64,000 nucleotides of DNA from Kitagawia praeruptora (GCA_037693485.1 CM075351.1:13077001-13141000), one strand, 5' to 3'. Positions 11,723 to 22,600 are shown, counted from the first letter of the stretch. A program made the numbers and translations. Notes: generated from the letters alone by a model not told the origin.

Positions 11723-13011
11723 TGTTAGTTACAGAGGCATGCCTGTATACATCTAATAACAAGCCTAATTGTTTGTAATGCTTTGCATTACTTACATGAC
11801 CTCTTAACTGAGGGAACCTCTAGTTGTAGAGTTTCTGGTTGTATTGTACTTGTAATAGGCATCAAATCCTAGTTGTGTAACTGTACAAATAGAGTCTAGA
11901 ATAATGCTTGAAAGAAGTTCCATGGTTCATGCCTCAAGCTAGGAGTTAAAGACTACCAAATAATCACAGTTGGGATTTGAAGAAATGAAGAATTTGCCTA
12001 AGTACCAATTCGAGAAGTATATTTGTCTATTCGAGAAGTCCATCATTCGAGAAGTCAAAGATTCGATATCTCAAGACACTATTCGATATCTCTGAATACA
12101 CTGTTCGATATCTCATTCGATATCTCAGGGATTCGATATGTCTACTACTCTATTCGAGAACTCAAGAAGTCAACAAGTCAAGATGGTATTCGAGTTCTCA
12201 AAGAGTCAACAAGTCAAAGTTCCATTCGATATCTCAAAGACTCAGAAAGCTATTCGACAACTCGAGGATTCGATAAGTCAAATGCTCTATTCGACAACTC
12301 AAGGAATCCTGATGGAAAAGAGCTATTCGAGAAGTGGTTCGATATGTCACTATAACAGTATTCGAGAACTCAGAGTTATCGATCAAGTCAATTCTAGTTC
12401 TCGAATCACTTACTTAGTCACTTCTCGAATACATTCTTGGAGACAAAATACTGAAGAAATTGTACGAGTCAGAAACCTGCAACAAGCCAATGCACTTTAT
12501 GGACCACAATCTGTAACGTGCTCTGGAAAGCCTACAAGGAAGCTTGGAGAGATATAGAAGAGACAAGGAGCTAAAGAAGTGGATCTAAACAGGCTTTGCA
12601 AAGTCAAATCTGTAACCGTTTGGACACTTACTCAAAAAGGATAGACAGACTAGAAAGTAATTTGTTTAGCTACCTTATTTGTAGTAAGCAGGCTGTATCC
12701 ATGTTCTATAAGGACACAGCCTCACTTCATAACTTAGTAACTTTTGTGAGTCAAGTTTTTCATACACTGTAAGCTATATCTCTCTGAGAAAAACGAAGCT
12801 GAGAATACTACCATTTGTATTCACAGATTGTAGCAACCTTTATCTAATATACATTAGATTAAAGTGATATTGTGTCTTGTGTTGTTTATTTATCCGCACC
12901 TTAATTTCTGCACACACAGGCACTTATCTGCTACACAGACTCAATCCAAGAAAAGTTCAAGAATCCATTCACCCCCCCTCTGTATTCTTTTACCGTGTTC
13001 AATACTCAACA
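11723..13011 (+). repeat. 5' LTR of young SIRE element
   Basis: The LTR runs from TGTTAGTTACAGAGG to ACTCAACA. It should hold promoter, transcript start and polyadenylation signals, but I could not place a TATA box with confidence. The central part (12009-12430) is an array of TTCGANNNNTC motifs. Confidence 0.95.
12009..12430 (+). repeat. TTCGANNNNTC motif array in 5' LTR
   Basis: About 18 close copies of an 11-bp degenerate motif occur: TTCGAGAAGTC, TTCGAGAACTC, TTCGATATCTC, TTCGACAACTC, TTCGATAAGTC, TTCGATATGTC. Most are preceded by A or T. The forward form dominates; two or three inverted copies (CTTCTCGAA, GTTCTCGAA) close the array. The array is repeated in the 3' LTR at about 24862-25283. 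The TTCGAGAA form has the TTC-NN-GAA geometry of a heat-shock-factor half-site pair. The short ORFs called across it are products of the repeat, not genes. Confidence 0.85.
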
Positions 13012-13013
13012 AG

Positions 13014-13025
13014 TGGTATCAGAGC
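13014..13025 (+). other. Primer binding site (initiator tRNA-Met)
   Basis: TGGTATCAGAGC lies two bases after the 5' LTR. It is the usual plant copia primer site complementary to the 3' end of initiator methionine tRNA, from which minus-strand DNA synthesis starts. Confidence 0.95.
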
Positions 13026-13056
13026 GGGCTGTTTATTCAAAAACAGAGAAACGATC

Positions 13057-15564
13057 ATGAGTTCGAATACACCAAAGACTACAGGAACGGTGAAGGTCCC
13101 TAAGTTTGATAAAGAAAACTTCAACCTCTGGAAGATAAAGATGATGTTGTTCATCAAAGCCTCTCATCCCTTGTATCCTGAGATTCTCAAGAATGGTCCT
13201 TTTGTTCCACAACAAGAGATACCAGAGAAGACTGTTGGAACCATAACAATCCCCAGAGCTTATGAGGCCAAGGATCCATCAAAGTGGACAGAGTCAGAAA
13301 GGGAGAAGGTTGCTCTTGACAGCCACCTCATGTTGCTCATCATTGATTCCATGGACATGTCAATGTTTGCAAACATTGCATCATGCACGTCTGCTAAAGA
13401 GATGTGGGATCACATTGAGGTGTTATGTGAAGGGACTGATGAGGTTAAAGAAAACAGGAAACAGATACTGGTCACACAGTATGAAGCTTTCATGGCACAG
13501 CCCAAGGAAAGCATCACTGAGATGTTTGAAAGGTTTCACAAGCTAGTTACTGAGTTGCAGATGAATGGAAAGGTTTACAGCACCAAGGAGTTAAATATGA
13601 AATTTCTGTTGTCTTCACCAAATCATCTGGAGCAGAGAGTCATTTCTCTAAGAGAGAGAGATTTGAACAAAGTCACCTATGATGTACTCTATGGAGTCCT
13701 AAAGACTCATGAACTTGAGTTGCTTCAGAAGAGGGCTATCCAAGCCAACCAAGGTAGGATGATAAACACATCATGTGCCTTGATTGTCAACAAATCCATT
13801 CTGGACCTAGAAGCATCTACAAGCCAACTAAGGATAGAGGAGGTGGCAGATGATGAAGAAACTGAAGCTGGGGTGAGTGAACCTGTTGAGGAAAAGGAGG
13901 AAGAAGAAGAGGAGTTTTACACTCTGGAAGAACTTGATGGGATGGAAAATACTTCATATACTTTCATGGCCAGAAAATTTCCAAACATCAGATTTAAAAG
14001 AAATCAACCCTTCAAACCCAAAACTCAAAACCATTCAGCCAACAAGAACAAGGCACCTGTGAAACCAAACAGAAATAAGTTCAAAACCGGTTATGTGGAT
14101 AGGTCATCTGTAAGGTGTTATAGATGCAATGACCTAGGGCATTTTGCCAGTGAATGCAAGAAGCCTAAAAAGAAGGATAGAGATTATCTTGAGCTAGAAG
14201 CTAAGTATGAGGCCCTTCTGAAAAAGCAGACACATGGTAAGGCCTACATAGCTGAAGGGAAGTGTTGGGATGATTCTGAGAGTGATGAAGAGGAACAAGA
14301 ATTCTGCAATTATGCCTTGATGGCCAACTCCAAGGATGACTCATCTTCATCTGATTCTCAGGTACCATCTCTCACTACTATAGACATGTCTGTTTCTGAA
14401 TATAAATCCATGATTGAACAATTATCTGTTGAAATGTTTAATATTCATACTAGTATGACTGCTGCTAATGAGGAGATTGCTAAACTGTCTACTAGAAATG
14501 AAGTATTAACCAAAAAGAATGAGGAACTTGAGCTAACTGCTATGCAAGTAGAAAACCTTAAGAAAGAAGTTGAATATTTGAAGAACAAGGTTCTATGTGC
14601 TAGTCAAGTAGAGAAGGCTCTTAGGGATGAATTAGCTGAGAATGAATTCAAACTTAAAACTTTCAAGAAATCATCTGGTTTAGTGCAATCCTACTGTGAG
14701 AAAATTGAAGCTAAACCCAAAGCAGCTATTGGACTTGACTATGACTCTCTCAAACAAAGGAAAGGCTATGCTGTCATTGAAGAGGACACAGCTGTTCATG
14801 AGAAAGTGCCTCACATTTTGAGAAAAACTGAAAATCCAATTTTTAAGGAGTCAACATTTGAAATTGATGAGGATGCCTTACTCATCAAGAAAATGTTGAA
14901 TGATGAGGATGAGGCACAATCTAGTGAACAGCTAGCATCCTCTAAGGGTGAGAGTGTCAAGTCAAAGACCAAGAAACCAGTAGTTGATAGGCCAAGACCT
15001 AAGAAGTTTGTTAAGTTTGTATCAGCTGGGAAGAGTGAATCAGAAAAGGAAGTGACTAAAAAGAAACAAAACAGAAATGGCAAGTTAGGGATTAACAAGG
15101 ATAACAACTATGCTTATATGCCTAATGCCCCTAGGAAAACTTGTCAGAACTGTTTCAGTACCAATCATCTAACTCATGCATGCAAGAAACCTGTTGGTAG
15201 TGTGTCTAAACCTTTCTATGATTGTTCTGTGCCTCTAAGACATAGAGATGCACCTTTCTGTGATAAATTTGACTGTATGCCATGCAATATGAATGTTATG
15301 ACTAGTTGTTTTAATTTAAGAAGGCAGTTCATTGATGGTTGTATCCGTCACAATTCTCACACACACTACACAAGGTCAAAGTCTTCAAGTCCTCCTAAAG
15401 CTAGGAAGGTATCTTTGTCACCTAAGTCTGAAACCTCAGGTTCTAAGACTTCCAACAGTGACAAGAAGACTGACACTAAGAAAGTTAACAAGCATGTTGT
15501 TTATGATAAAACTGTCTCTAAGTCACATGGACCCAAACTTGTTTGGGTACCAAAGGAAAAGTAA
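13057..15564 (+). CDS. gag: Gag polyprotein of young SIRE element
   Basis: The protein is 835 residues and would form the virus-like particle that packages the element RNA. I chose the ATG at 13057 (MSSNTPKTTGTVKVPKFDKE) because the longer open frame begins inside the LTR, upstream of the primer site. The N-terminal third is the copia Gag domain (NLWKIKMML, KEMWDHIEVLCEG, ESITEMFERFHKLV). A first CCHC knuckle, CYRCNDLGHFASEC, is at about residue 354 and a second, CQNCFSTNHLTHAC, at about 694. Between them is an acidic and coiled-coil-like stretch. Two knuckles and this length fit SIRE Gags. It ends at TAA in a different frame from pol. Confidence 0.93.
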   Translation: MSSNTPKTTGTVKVPKFDKENFNLWKIKMMLFIKASHPLYPEILKNGPFVPQQEIPEKTVGTITIPRAYEAKDPSKWTESEREKVALDSHLMLLIIDSMDMSMFANIASCTSAKEMWDHIEVLCEGTDEVKENRKQILVTQYEAFMAQPKESITEMFERFHKLVTELQMNGKVYSTKELNMKFLLSSPNHLEQRVISLRERDLNKVTYDVLYGVLKTHELELLQKRAIQANQGRMINTSCALIVNKSILDLEASTSQLRIEEVADDEETEAGVSEPVEEKEEEEEEFYTLEELDGMENTSYTFMARKFPNIRFKRNQPFKPKTQNHSANKNKAPVKPNRNKFKTGYVDRSSVRCYRCNDLGHFASECKKPKKKDRDYLELEAKYEALLKKQTHGKAYIAEGKCWDDSESDEEEQEFCNYALMANSKDDSSSSDSQVPSLTTIDMSVSEYKSMIEQLSVEMFNIHTSMTAANEEIAKLSTRNEVLTKKNEELELTAMQVENLKKEVEYLKNKVLCASQVEKALRDELAENEFKLKTFKKSSGLVQSYCEKIEAKPKAAIGLDYDSLKQRKGYAVIEEDTAVHEKVPHILRKTENPIFKESTFEIDEDALLIKKMLNDEDEAQSSEQLASSKGESVKSKTKKPVVDRPRPKKFVKFVSAGKSESEKEVTKKKQNRNGKLGINKDNNYAYMPNAPRKTCQNCFSTNHLTHACKKPVGSVSKPFYDCSVPLRHRDAPFCDKFDCMPCNMNVMTSCFNLRRQFIDGCIRHNSHTHYTRSKSSSPPKARKVSLSPKSETSGSKTSNSDKKTDTKKVNKHVVYDKTVSKSHGPKLVWVPKEK

Positions 15565-18500
15565 TACCTTTGTGTTTGCAGGGCAAAGAAAGTGAGAAGA
15601 AGGTCATGTGGATTTTGGACAGTGGATGCTCAAATCACATGACTGGTGATATGGCCCTGCTATCACAGTATGAGGAGAAGGCTGGCCCAATGGTTGCTTT
15701 TGGAGATGACAGCATGGGTAACACATTGGGATATGGCAAGCTGAAAGTTGGAAATGTCATCATTGAAGATGTAGCACTAGTCAAGGGGCTCAAGCATAAT
15801 CTGTTAAGTGTTGGTCAGTTTACTGATAGAGGATTCAAAGTGAATTTTGACAAAGATGAATGTTTGATCACCCACAAGAAGACTGGTGATTTTGCTCTAT
15901 CTGGAGTAAGGAAGGGAAGCCTGTTTGTAGCCAATATGGACTCTGCAAACAAGGACAAAATTTGTTGCTTTTACTCAAAAGCATCAAATGAAGATTGTTG
16001 GCTGTGGCACAAGAAACTATCACACCTGAACTTTAAGGCCATTAATTCTCTAGTCAAAAGAGAGTTAGTGAGAGGCATGCCCACACTTGAATTCTGCCAA
16101 GAAAGAGTGTGTGAGGCTTGTCAAAAAGGGAAAATGAAGAGATCAAGCCACAAGTCAAAGACAGTGACATCTGTAACCAAGCCATTACAACTTATCCATA
16201 TGGATTTGTTTGGACCTGTCAACATAATGTCACTTGGAAGAAAGAAGTATGCCCTGGTAATGGTTGATGATTTTTCAAGGTATACATGGGTAGAATTTCT
16301 GGCATCAAAAGATGAGGCTCCACAAGTAATCATTGAGCATATAAAGAAAGTTGACAAGGAAGCAAAGGCAAACGATGCAAGTGTGATTGCATTGAGGAGT
16401 GATAATGGAACAGAGTTCAGAAATGCCACACTTGAAGCATTCTGCAAAGAGAATGGCATTTCTCAGCAATTCTCAGCTCCAAGGACTCCACAACAAAATG
16501 GAGTTGTTGAGAGAAAGAATAGAACTCTAATTGAGGCTGCTAGAACAATGTTACTTGATGCAAAAATGCCTACATGTTTTTGGACTGAGGCTGTGAGCAC
16601 TGCATGCTATATTCAGAACAGAACCCTCATCAACAAAAACACTGGAAAGACTCCTTACAACTTGATGACTGGAAAGAAGCCTACACTAAAGTATATTCAT
16701 ACTTTTGGAAGCAAATGCTTTGTACTTAAGGACAATTCTGAATATGTTGGAAAGTTTGATGCAAAAGCATTTGAAGGAATTTTTCTTGGCTATTCTATGG
16801 AAAGAATTGCATACAAGGTTTATGTCATCAGTCAAAAGAAAATTATGGAAAGCACAGATGTAACATTTGATGACAGCAAACTACATGGACTAGATGAAGC
16901 CAATGATGAAGACAAAGATCCATTGAAGTTTGATAATCTAGATGATTCTGATGAAGAGACTGAAACTGGAGTTGAAACTCAAGTTCAACAAACTCAAGTG
17001 AATAATGATACAAGAGAAGAATTTGTCCCAATCAATAGTGGAGAAACAAGCATCCAAGACACACCTGTGAGTAATGGCAACTTCACAGGGGGAGGAAATG
17101 AGGATGATCATGATGAGGATGATGAAGCAACATCAAGAATGAGAAGTCAGGCTGAACACTCAAGGAAATGGGATAGATCACACACTGCAGAGCAAATCAT
17201 TGGAGATCCTAATGCAGGAGTAAGGACTAGGAGAGCAACTCAAAATGAGTGCCTCTATGGATGTTTTCTATCACAAGTTGAGCCTAAGAAACTTGATGAT
17301 GCACTGTTGGATCCAGATTGGATTATTGCCATGCAAGAGGAGCTGAACCAATTTGAAAGGAACAAAGTATGGGAACTTGTGCCAGCACCAAAGAATAGAA
17401 CCATTGTTGGAACAAAATGGGTTCTGAAGAATAAGATGGATGAAGATGGTGTAATAATAAGGAACAAAGCAAGGCTGGTTGCAAAAGGATACTCTCAACA
17501 GGAAGGCATTGATTATGATGAGACATTTGCCCCTGTTGCTAGATTGGAAGCCATTAGAATATTCTTGGCATTTGCTGCTCATTCAAACTTTAAGGTTTAT
17601 CAAATGGATGTCAAGAGTGCATTTCTAAATGGAGAGTTGGAAGAAGAGGTTTATGTGCAACAACCACCTGGCTTTGAGGATCCACATTTCCCAGAATTTG
17701 TCTACAGATTGCTCAAGGCACTGTATGGACTTAAGCAAGCTCCAAGAGCATGGTATGATACTCTATCACAATTTCTTCTTGAAAATCAATTCACTCGAGG
17801 CACTTTGGACAAGACACTGTTTTACAAGAAGCATGGTGATGATATGATCCTAGTTCAAATCTATGTGGATGATATCATTTTTGGTTCTACAAATGAGAAA
17901 CTGTGTGAGAAATTCTCTAAACTCATGCAGAGCAGATATGAGATGAGTATGATGGGAGAGTTGACATTCTTTCTAGGGTTGCAAGTCAGTCAAAGGAAGG
18001 ATGGTATCTTTATCAGTCAAACCAAGTACATCAAGGATTTATTGAAGAAGTTTGACTTGGAAGATTGTTCTCCTGCCAAGACACCCATGGCCACTGCCAC
18101 TAAATTGGATGAAGATGCTAAAGGCAAGAGAGTAGATATCTCAGTCTACAGAGGCATGGTTGGTTCTCTACTCTACCTCACTGCAAGTAGGCCAGACATC
18201 ATGTTTGCTACATGCTTGTGTGCAAGGTTTCAATCAAATCCAAAGGAATCACATTTGATTGCAATAAAAAGGATCTTTAGATATCTGAAGGGCACTCCTA
18301 ACTTGGGATTATGGTATCCTAAGGACACAGGGTTCAATCTGGTTGGCTATTCTGATGCTGATTATGCTGGATGCAGAGTGGATAGGAAAAGCACCTCAGG
18401 AAGCTGCCAGTTTCTTGGACAAAGGTTAGTTTCTTGGTATAGCAAGAAGCAACAATCTGTGTCAACTTCTACAGCTGAGGCTGAATACATAGCTGCTGGA

Positions 18501-18815
18501 AGTTGCTGTGCTCAAGTGCTTTGGATTAGAAATCAACTTAGAGATTATGGACTTGTGTCGGAAAGAATTCCAATCATGTGTGACAACACAAGTGCAATCT
18601 CTATAGTTGCCAATCCTGTCAATCATTCTAGAACAAAGCACATTGACATCAGATATCATTTCATAAGAGAACATGCAACTAATGGAACCATTGAGTTGCA
18701 TTATGTCTCTACAGATAAACAACTAGCTGATATATTCACTAAGCCATTAGATGAAGCCACCTTCACAAGGTTGGTAAGTGAGATTGGAATGCTGAATTCT
18801 TCTGACTCTGGCTAA
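15543..18815 (+). CDS. pol: Pol polyprotein (PR-INT-RT-RNase H)
   Basis: The open frame of about 1090 codons has no ATG at its 5' end, so it must be reached from gag by frameshifting or another recoding route. Protease has the aspartic motif DSGCSNHMTGD at about residue 26. The pre-integrase zinc region (WHKKLSH) is at about 153. The integrase triad is D in HMDLFGP (about 219), D in SDNGTEF (about 286) and E in NGVVERKNRT (about 322). Reverse transcriptase has DVKSAFLNGELEEEVY (about 690) and YVDD (about 773). RNase H has SDADYAG (about 937), STAEAEY (about 976) and DNTSAI (about 1014). All catalytic residues I can identify are present and no stop interrupts the frame. Confidence 0.95.
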   Translation: MGTKGKVIPLCLQGKESEKKVMWILDSGCSNHMTGDMALLSQYEEKAGPMVAFGDDSMGNTLGYGKLKVGNVIIEDVALVKGLKHNLLSVGQFTDRGFKVNFDKDECLITHKKTGDFALSGVRKGSLFVANMDSANKDKICCFYSKASNEDCWLWHKKLSHLNFKAINSLVKRELVRGMPTLEFCQERVCEACQKGKMKRSSHKSKTVTSVTKPLQLIHMDLFGPVNIMSLGRKKYALVMVDDFSRYTWVEFLASKDEAPQVIIEHIKKVDKEAKANDASVIALRSDNGTEFRNATLEAFCKENGISQQFSAPRTPQQNGVVERKNRTLIEAARTMLLDAKMPTCFWTEAVSTACYIQNRTLINKNTGKTPYNLMTGKKPTLKYIHTFGSKCFVLKDNSEYVGKFDAKAFEGIFLGYSMERIAYKVYVISQKKIMESTDVTFDDSKLHGLDEANDEDKDPLKFDNLDDSDEETETGVETQVQQTQVNNDTREEFVPINSGETSIQDTPVSNGNFTGGGNEDDHDEDDEATSRMRSQAEHSRKWDRSHTAEQIIGDPNAGVRTRRATQNECLYGCFLSQVEPKKLDDALLDPDWIIAMQEELNQFERNKVWELVPAPKNRTIVGTKWVLKNKMDEDGVIIRNKARLVAKGYSQQEGIDYDETFAPVARLEAIRIFLAFAAHSNFKVYQMDVKSAFLNGELEEEVYVQQPPGFEDPHFPEFVYRLLKALYGLKQAPRAWYDTLSQFLLENQFTRGTLDKTLFYKKHGDDMILVQIYVDDIIFGSTNEKLCEKFSKLMQSRYEMSMMGELTFFLGLQVSQRKDGIFISQTKYIKDLLKKFDLEDCSPAKTPMATATKLDEDAKGKRVDISVYRGMVGSLLYLTASRPDIMFATCLCARFQSNPKESHLIAIKRIFRYLKGTPNLGLWYPKDTGFNLVGYSDADYAGCRVDRKSTSGSCQFLGQRLVSWYSKKQQSVSTSTAEAEYIAAGSCCAQVLWIRNQLRDYGLVSERIPIMCDNTSAISIVANPVNHSRTKHIDIRYHFIREHATNGTIELHYVSTDKQLADIFTKPLDEATFTRLVSEIGMLNSSDSG

Positions 18816-19660
18816 GTGAATACATCATCTAGATTGTTGCAGCAGTAAACACTTACTTTATCTAAATCCTCAATATTTTTGAAGTAAGTGTTGGCTGAAA
18901 TATGATTTATAAATATTTCAAATCTGTTGCATATGTTGAAAATCATATTTTTTTTAACTTAAAATTTCTATGAAATTTTGAGAAAATCACTATTTGATTT
19001 GCTAGGATATTTTTCAATGAATATGTCTGGTAAATCTTTACAAGATAGTGAAAATCAAATTTTTATGAGTGATGGGTATAGTTCGATAAGTCAGACTTCT
19101 TGAATGATTCACTATTCGACATCTCTAATAAGTCTCATTAGAGTACTCTTGAGTTCTCGAATAGAGTCTTTCTGAGATATCGAATAGAGGAATTCTTGAC
19201 TTCTCGAATATAGTAACTGAGTTCTCGAATGATTGAGTTCTCGAACACTATATTTGAGTTCTCGAATCATTTGAAAAGGCTGAATTCTCGCTGAATTTTA
19301 ACCGATTTTAGATTTTTATCTAAAAATTTAATTCACTCATAAAAACACATTTTATTTAATTTAGAATTATTTCTAAGTTAGATAACTGCCAGCTGTGAGT
19401 CTCTATCTGCTTGAGTTATCGATTAAGCCATTCTTGACTTCTCGAATAGTTGTTTTCTACTTCTCGAATGCCTGACTTGTCGATACAAAACAGTCTGCTA
19501 ATCGACAATTCAAGTACTTCATACTTATACAATCTCACATCTATTCGATTCATTTCATTCGATTTCTCAAGCATCTACACTCTCTAAACCCCTGAAACCC
19601 TAGCTACGAAAAGCCAAATTTCTTCTTCAACCTTCAATTTCTTTTCTCTCTTCTACACAA
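18816..19660 (+). other. Pol-ORF3 spacer of young SIRE element
   Basis: The 845-bp non-coding spacer separates pol from ORF3, so ORF3 needs its own mRNA (spliced or internally initiated) or reinitiation. Its second half holds the inverted motif array. The last 120 bases before the ORF3 start are pyrimidine-rich, as in a 5' leader. Confidence 0.7.
19082..19569 (-). repeat. Inverted TTCGA-motif array in pol-ORF3 spacer
   Basis: The same 11-bp family as in the LTR appears here mostly as its reverse complement: GAGTTCTCGAA (four or more copies), GACTTCTCGAA (two), GAGATATCGAA, ACTTGTCGA. Only a few forward copies (TTCGATAAGTC, TTCGACATCTC, TTCGATTTCTC) are mixed in. The orientation bias is opposite to that of the LTR array. 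Confidence 0.82.
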
Positions 19661-22600
19661 ATGGCAACAGTAAAGTTCAACACCAACTTCATCGCTCTCA
19701 CTAGTGATGTTGAAGCACCCAATGCAAATTTCAAGTGCTTTGTGAAATGGATGGCTGAGTCATATATCAAGGATGCACTCTCTGCCAACCCAACTCTATA
19801 TCTCGATATTCTGGAACAATTCTGGAGTACTGCTATTGTGGAGGTTGTAGCCCTGGAAAACGCAATCACTTCATATGTCATCTACTGCAAGGTTCAAGAT
19901 AAGGAAATCACTATCACTACTGCAGACATGAACCAAGCACTAGGACTACAACAAGAGTCATTTGACAGAATGGCCACTAACGCAGAGTTGGAGGAATTCT
20001 TTGAGTTCATAAACTACTCAGATGGGATTAATCTTGGAAAGCTGAACAGAAAGAATCTGAGAAAGGAGTGGAGCTATGTGTTTGCAACTCTTCTCCAAGT
20101 CTTCACTACCAGGAAATCAAGTTTTGATCAAATCAGTGCACCTGTGCAGCAAATTGGATATGCTTTGGCCTATGGAAAGAAGATAGATGTTGGCCAAATC
20201 ATACTTCAAGAATTATATGGGAGACTTGATAAGAACACAACCAAGAGAGGTACTGATATTTTCTTCCCTCGCTTTATTCAATCTGTACTTAATTATAAAA
20301 ATGCTTCATTGATTGAATTGCCTGGGATTGATAAAAATAAAATAGGCTATCCTAAGTCCATGACCAAACTCATTTTTGGTAACTTGGAAACTAGGAATGA
20401 TGTGGATGTAAGACTGAACATAACTCCCCATATGGAGAGTTTGTTTAGGACTTACCCCCACAACATGCCAACATTTGATGCAAAATCTAAGTTAGCACAG
20501 CCCAAGCAAGTAGAACAAAATGCTAACCCAGGGCCTGCTAACCAACCCTCTCAACCAAACACTCTACCTCTTACTGAGCCAACTGCATCATCCTCTCAAA
20601 AGGGTGATGTTAGTAAAAAGAAGAGAAAGGAAGTAATGTCTGCACCTTTAAATATCTTGTCTGAAGCAGCATTAGCTGTTGAATTAGGTCTAGGAAGTGA
20701 GGAACCTGAGTTACCCTTACACAGAACAAAGAAGAAGAAAACTAAGACCACCTCTTCAGTCACACAAATGGCTGAAGTTGTAAAATCAGGGGCACACAGC
20801 TCACTAGGTGTATCCTCTCAACAGGGTGCACCGATAGAATCAAGCATTCTCCCCAATGCACCTTCTTGTATAGAGTCAGCACATGGGAGTGATAAGGCTG
20901 GCACAACACTGAGTGGAGAGCACATCACTTTTGAAACTCCCTCTATCTCTCAGGGGGAGTTGCCAAAATCTACTCTAAAACACACTTCTCTTCCAGAATC
21001 TAACTCTGAAATTTCTTTGGAACCTGCAACTCAGACAACTGAGATGCAAGGTATTGATCATCAAGAATTCTTTTCTCTTGATGAGCCAATAATTTCAAGT
21101 GACTTAGTACATGACACTTTGTTCACCACTCAGAACCCACATTTAGATGGTGAGGGAATGCATGCTGAGGCATATCCTAATGACACCATCACAAACACAG
21201 AGGTTCCCCTAGTTTTTACTAGAGACTCTGTGCCTGTGTCAACTGCTGGTGTAATTCATCCCACTTCTGTGGTGACACCAGTAGTAGAGTCAATCCATCC
21301 GGTTACAGAAGTTGCATCTGTAACTGAGGAGACTAGCTTGCCTAGCTCTAGCTCTGACTTCATGTCAACATGGCTGAAGCCTGTGCAACATGACAGTGCT
21401 TCAGGATCAGGGTCTGTTCCACAACAATTGACGGTTGAAGCACTTCAAAGCTTAATTGTGGATCAGATTCCTGAGTTCACAAAGATTGCTCAGCACCTTC
21501 TCACTGCAGACATGCCCAATCCAGACTATGAGGCTATTCTGTTATGCCATAGGGATGATGTGGAAGTGCAGAAGTCAAAGATCATTGATGATGCTGAGAG
21601 AGATGGCAACATAGATGCCTGGTTGCAAGGAAAATATGATATTACTCTCGATGAAGCACTTCAGTATCTCAGGGAGGAATACATCACTTCACTGGGCTCC
21701 AATGCAAAATCCCTGTCACCTGGTGAAGTGTATGAAGCTGTAAATGACTCCTACAAGGGTTTCCTCAAGGCTGCACACTATCTTGGCAAGGGAGTCAAAA
21801 CTGAAGTCAACAGGGTGTGTGATAAGACAGCCACTTCAGTAGCAGAAGTCAAGAGGGCCTTTGATGCTAAATTTCCTCAATTGGACAGTGTGTTCAAGGA
21901 CATCAAACACTGCAACTCTACCTGCACTCAGGTGGACAATGGGCTGGCTGTGCTAAAAGATGCTGTCACAGGTCTGGGGCATCAATTTCAGAATCTATCT
22001 GACCAGACTACAGATGCCAATGCCATGCTGAGGATAATGTTCAAGAATCTCTATGGAGATAGGCTAGTGACTGATGTTCCTGTGCATGAATTGTCTAAAT
22101 ATGAAGTGAAGAGGCTGCAGGATCAATCTTTATCTGGTTTTAAGGCCAATGAGCTATTCACTAAGGTCAACACTCTTGAGCAGGAGGTAGCTACTCTCAC
22201 CAAGACCAATGCTCATCTCACAGAAAAGGTTGCATTGCTAAATGATCAGTTGGACACTCAAGCATCCACCACAGCTGATGTCCTTCTGCATCAACAATCC
22301 ATGTTAGCTGCAATGATGAAGCATATGGGTCTCCCTCTACCTGATGAATCTTCAATCCCAAAGGACATTTCTACAGCCTCTGTGCCTGACAACAAGCCTA
22401 AGGGGGAGAAGAAGCCTAGGAACTCAAATTCAAAGGGGGAGACGAAGAGGGAGAAAGGCATAATAATCAAAGAGGGTGGTCAACAAAGGGCTTCTAAGTC
22501 TCTAGCAAATGTGCCTGGCAAGGGAAAAGCCAAAGTAGATGAGCCTCCATCTATCTTGCCAGTTGTCACCTTACCAACTGTGCACATCACTACTCCTGAA

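Noticed and set aside
12023..12557. Overlapping ORFs of 110 and 139 codons in the SIRE LTR, repeated identically in the 3' LTR
   Set aside because: They run through the TTCGA motif array, whose irregular repetition yields long open frames by chance. They have no protein-like composition and lie in untranslated LTR sequence.
12877..13056. N-terminal extension of gag into the LTR
   Set aside because: The open frame extends upstream of the primer binding site. The ATG at 13057 after the PBS gives the expected Gag start, so the extension was dropped.
15562..15581. A 20-base GTAATACC...TGCAG 'intron' between gag and pol
   Set aside because: GT and AG are present, but the length is far below any plant intron. 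Only the acceptor half, used with a distant donor, is considered possible.
19627..19881. 84-codon minus-strand ORF over the start of ORF3
   Set aside because: It is antisense to the conserved N-terminal domain of ORF3, has no independent leader or terminator-like context, and is best explained as a shadow.
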